A DNA stretch of 44,462 nucleotides from an uncultured Clostridia bacterium (GTDB lineage Bacteria > Bacillota > Clostridia > Tissierellales > Peptoniphilaceae): assembly GCA_945916025.1 (NCBI GenBank), contig CAMEGD010000001.1, forward strand, positions 1 to 44,462, given 5' to 3'. The notes beneath the pieces were generated by a model, which was not told where the DNA came from, did not search any database, and saw only the letters and a list, made by a program, of their open reading frames with translations. The translations under genes were made by a program, and so were the position numbers. Below, in pieces: positions 42,145-44,462 of this stretch; within the stretch, counting starts at the first letter, position 1; every line of letters starts with the position of its first letter.

Positions 42145-43606
42145 AGATATAAATGAAATAGAACTATTAAGTAAAGAAGATTATCCTCAAAAAGGTAAAA
42201 AACCTTCTAAAATAAGAGAAGACCTTCCTAAGTTAATTAAAGAACTAGGAATAAAAGATGGAGACAGCATATCCTTCCACCATCACCTAAGAAATGGTGA
42301 CAGAGTCTTAGTTCATGTTATGAAGGCTATCCAAAAAGCTGGAATAAAGGACATTACTTTAGTAGCAAGTTCAATATTCCCAAGTATGGCTGAAATAGTT
42401 GAACTTATTGAAGATGGAACTATTACTAATGTAGTAAGTTCTTACATTTCAGGTCCAGTTGGAGAAGCTATCTCTAAAGGAAAACTTAAAGGTAAAGTAA
42501 TAATGCAATCTCACGGTGGAAGAGCTAGGGCTATTCTTGCAGATGAAGTTGTAATTAACTATGCCTTTATAGCAGCACCATCATGTGATATGAAGGGAAA
42601 TATTTCTGGAACAAATGGACCTAACTCTTGTGGAGCATTAGGCTATGCTATGTCTGACGCAGTAAAGGGACAAAAGACTATTGCAGTTACAGACTATATT
42701 GCTGGATATCCAAACTTCCCAGCTGATATTACAGAAGATTATATAGACTATATATACAAGGTGGATTCTATAGGAGAAAAAACTGGTATTGTATCAGGAA
42801 CAACTATGATTACAAAAGACCCAGTTGGCCTTAAAATTGCTCAAGATACACTAAAGGCTATGATAGCAACAGGACTTGTTCAAAAGGGACTAAGCTTCCA
42901 AACAGGTGCTGGTGGAATATCATTAGCAGTTGCTGACTATCTAAGGGACTACATGAAGGAAAACGAAATTGTAGGATCCTTTGCATCAGGTGGTATTACT
43001 GGTTATTTAGTAGACATGCTAGAAGAAGGCTTATTTGAGGCCCTATTTGATGTTCAATGTTTTGACCTTAAGGCAGTTGAATCAATAGGCAAAAATGCAA
43101 ACCATCTAAAAATGAGTGGTTCACTATACGGTAACCCAGATGTATCCTGTGTAGTAGACAACCTTGATATAGTAATACTCGGAGCTACTGAAATAGACAC
43201 AGACTTTAATGTAAATGTAACTACTGGATCCCATGGTATGTTAATGGGTGGATCAGGTGGTCACCAAGATACAGCCTTTGGAGCTAAGGTTTCTATTATA
43301 GTTTCTAAGTTATTCTCATCTAGAATTCCATTTATTAAGGACAGAGTAGATGTAATAACAACTCCAGGAAACACAGTAGACATTCTAGTTACAGAAAGAG
43401 GAATTTCTATAAATCCACTAAGGACAGACTTAATTGAAAAATTCAAGGCTGCTAAAGTAGACATCATTGATATTCACGACCTTAAAAAATACGCTGAATC
43501 AGTAATGGGTGTTCCTAAGAAAATTGAAAAGACTGATAGGATAGTTGGTCTATCTCAATCTAGAACTGGAGATATCCTAGACTATATCTATGAAGTAAAA
43601 CACTAA
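42128..43606 (+). CDS. citF: Citrate/citramalate lyase alpha subunit (acyl carrier transferase)
   Basis: A 492-residue CitF: KIREDLPKLIKELGIKDGDS (about 28-47), SFHHHLRNGDRV, MQSHGGRARAI, GTNGPNSCGALGYA and a coenzyme-transferase-like C-terminus (GSGGHQDTAFGAK; VITTPGNTVDILVTERG). It exchanges acetyl for citramalyl on the acyl carrier. AAGGAGG is 6 bases before the ATG, within the end of citE. Last gene of the glutamate fermentation operon, followed by a terminator. Whether the lyase prefers citramalate over citrate is inferred from the operon. Confidence 0.95.
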   Translation: MTYLNKDINEIELLSKEDYPQKGKKPSKIREDLPKLIKELGIKDGDSISFHHHLRNGDRVLVHVMKAIQKAGIKDITLVASSIFPSMAEIVELIEDGTITNVVSSYISGPVGEAISKGKLKGKVIMQSHGGRARAILADEVVINYAFIAAPSCDMKGNISGTNGPNSCGALGYAMSDAVKGQKTIAVTDYIAGYPNFPADITEDYIDYIYKVDSIGEKTGIVSGTTMITKDPVGLKIAQDTLKAMIATGLVQKGLSFQTGAGGISLAVADYLRDYMKENEIVGSFASGGITGYLVDMLEEGLFEALFDVQCFDLKAVESIGKNANHLKMSGSLYGNPDVSCVVDNLDIVILGATEIDTDFNVNVTTGSHGMLMGGSGGHQDTAFGAKVSIIVSKLFSSRIPFIKDRVDVITTPGNTVDILVTERGISINPLRTDLIEKFKAAKVDIIDIHDLKKYAESVMGVPKKIEKTDRIVGLSQSRTGDILDYIYEVKH

Positions 43607-43613
43607 GAATACT

Positions 43614-43642
43614 AAAAGAAGGGGGCAACTCCTTCTTTTTTT
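43614..43642 (+). terminator. Terminator after citF
   Basis: Stem AAAAGAAGG / CCTTCTTTT with an 8-base loop, running into more T. Confidence 0.8.
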
Positions 43643-43662
43643 ATACATAAAAAGTTGATAAA

Positions 43663-43908
43663 ATGTACCAATATGATTATTTATCAAGACAAATAAAAGC
43701 AGTTAGTGAAATGTTGACTATACTAATTTTTGGAAAGTCTAATACTAATAAAGATGAAATTATCTTAAATGGACAAGATGATGAAAACTACAAGCTAATA
43801 AAAAAATATTTAGAAGAAATAAATTATAACCAGGCAGAAAATACCTTATTTCTTTTATTAGAAGATAGAAGTATAAATCCCAAAAGAAATTACTCTATGG
43901 TTATTTAA
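43663..43908 (+). CDS. Small uncharacterised protein (DUF6483-like)
   Basis: An 81-residue cytosolic protein starting YQYDYLSRQIKAVSEMLTIL, which resembles the N-terminus of small clostridial proteins I recall as DUF6483; the similarity is weak. The rest is charged and helical. No clear Shine-Dalgarno; it starts 20 bases after the citF terminator and overlaps the next gene by 1 base, so the two are probably translated together. Function unknown. Confidence 0.6.
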   Translation: MYQYDYLSRQIKAVSEMLTILIFGKSNTNKDEIILNGQDDENYKLIKKYLEEINYNQAENTLFLLLEDRSINPKRNYSMVI

Positions 43909-44321
43909 TGTATAACTACATTGATACCATGTCTGATACAGATTTGGTAGAAGTTCAATTTGCAGGAACTCACCCAGCTTCTGTTGAACTAATTGCAAAT
44001 AACAGAGTTAATTTTGGAGCATTTTGTTGTGAATATGGGGAAGGTTATGAAGATAAAATTAAAATAATATACCAACAACAAGTATCAGCAAATCTTTTTT
44101 GGGCAAATAGCGAAAATGTGGATCCAGAGCACATAGATGCAATTATAGAACACTTTACTAGTCTAATACCTGAAAATGTTACAGCAAAAAACTTCTTTGC
44201 ACCTGAAGGAGAAACAGCAAGTGACCAAAATGATTATGCAATTAACTATAAAGATAGGTATGTAACAGTAGAACCTTCTTATTTTGACTTTTTAGAAAAA
44301 ATGTTTGAAGACGAAATGTAG
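43908..44321 (+). CDS. Unrecognised acidic 137-residue protein
   Basis: I do not recognise this protein. It is acidic, soluble, and rich in aromatic residues, with a CC pair in FGAFCCEYGEGYED (about 37-50). No signal peptide or membrane span. It starts at the last base of the preceding stop codon, so it relies on coupled translation, and ends before a terminator. Probably a two-gene unit with the DUF6483-like gene, read from low-level readthrough of the glutamate operon or from an unseen promoter. Confidence 0.65.
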   Translation: MYNYIDTMSDTDLVEVQFAGTHPASVELIANNRVNFGAFCCEYGEGYEDKIKIIYQQQVSANLFWANSENVDPEHIDAIIEHFTSLIPENVTAKNFFAPEGETASDQNDYAINYKDRYVTVEPSYFDFLEKMFEDEM

Positions 44322-44335
44322 AACCTAAAATTTTA

Positions 44336-44367
44336 AAATGATGAGGGATAATCCCTTGTCATTTTTT
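44336..44367 (+). terminator. Terminator after the 137-residue protein gene
   Basis: Hairpin AAATGATGAGGGA / TCCCTTGTCATTT with an internal mismatch and short loop, ending in a T7 run. Confidence 0.8.
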
Positions 44368-44393
44368 TGAATTGAAAAAATAACCTAAATTGT

Positions 44394-44422
44394 TCGACAC
44401 TTTCAGTTACTGGTGTTATAAT
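44394..44422 (+). promoter_or_regulatory. Strong promoter reading out of the window
   Basis: -35 TCGACA (5 of 6 to consensus), 17-base spacer, and extended -10 TGTTATAAT (44414-44422). Transcription would start near 44429 toward a gene beyond the window end. Confidence 0.65.
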
Positions 44423-44462
44423 TTATATGTTAAATATAAAAACATTGCTTTAAGACTTACAA

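Noticed and set aside
1..44462. CRISPR arrays, tRNA or rRNA genes, insertion sequences, prophage or att sites
   Set aside because: No spaced direct repeats, tRNA-like cloverleaf ends, transposase, integrase or phage gene was found on either strand by reading.

Overview
The window is AT-rich and uses AGA/AGG for nearly all arginines. It has strong AGGAGG or AGGTGA ribosome binding sites, several TTG starts, a T-box leader and the clostridial block yggS-sepF-ylmH-lspA-rluA/D-pyrR. It also encodes glutamate fermentation through methylaspartate. Together these point to an anaerobic, amino-acid-fermenting low-GC Firmicute of the Clostridia/Tissierellia type (Peptoniphilaceae-like). The exact taxon is inference. 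No tRNA, rRNA, CRISPR array, insertion sequence or prophage was seen.

Layout, left half. Positions 1-2781 hold a hemZ-type radical SAM gene (probably cut at its 5' end) and a divergent MurE-like ligase. Positions 2845-5311 hold an Asp-specific T-box leader, aspS and an RseC-like membrane protein. On the minus strand, 5350-6598 encodes a split ThrE-type Thr/Ser exporter. Positions 6713-16077 are a long, tightly packed housekeeping run: DUF512 radical SAM protein, der, plsY, gpsA, HlyD-like protein, yggS, sepF, ylmH, lspA, an RluA-family synthase and pyrR. Positions 16414-18752 are a decaying peptide/amino-acid module: a yfcC-type transporter pseudogene, an intact pepT and a 21-codon remnant of a pepD-type dipeptidase.

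Layout, middle. A minus-strand operon (18925-22443) holds an iron-sulfur aldo/keto reductase, a lipoprotein and an ABC exporter. The plus strand then carries an AcpS-NnrD fusion and a MazF toxin with no adjacent antitoxin. These are followed by hpf (minus), an unrecognised 522-residue protein, a cupin-type regulator with potABCD, an MBL-fold RNA hydrolase-like protein, nagB and an unrecognised membrane protein.

Layout, right end. Positions 35029-43606 form one catabolic operon: glutamate mutase (glmS, glmL, glmE), methylaspartate ammonia-lyase, a two-subunit class I hydratase (mesaconase) and citDEF-type citramalate lyase. In order these convert glutamate to methylaspartate, mesaconate, citramalate, and then acetate plus pyruvate. 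Active-site residues of GlmE and Mal fall at the same numbers as in the characterised clostridial enzymes. The accessory genes citC, citX and citG for lyase maturation are not in the window. Two small unrecognised genes and an outward promoter close it.

The points most worth a second look are the antitoxin-less MazF, the multiply damaged yfcC/pepD module beside an intact pepT, the AcpS-NnrD fusion, the MurE-like protein without the usual amino-acid-recognition motif, promoters that leave almost no 5' leader, a palindrome inside the pot operon promoter, a terminator-like hairpin inside the glutamate operon, and the orphan proteins at 24997-26565 and 43663-44321. I did not find a clearly new multi-gene system.
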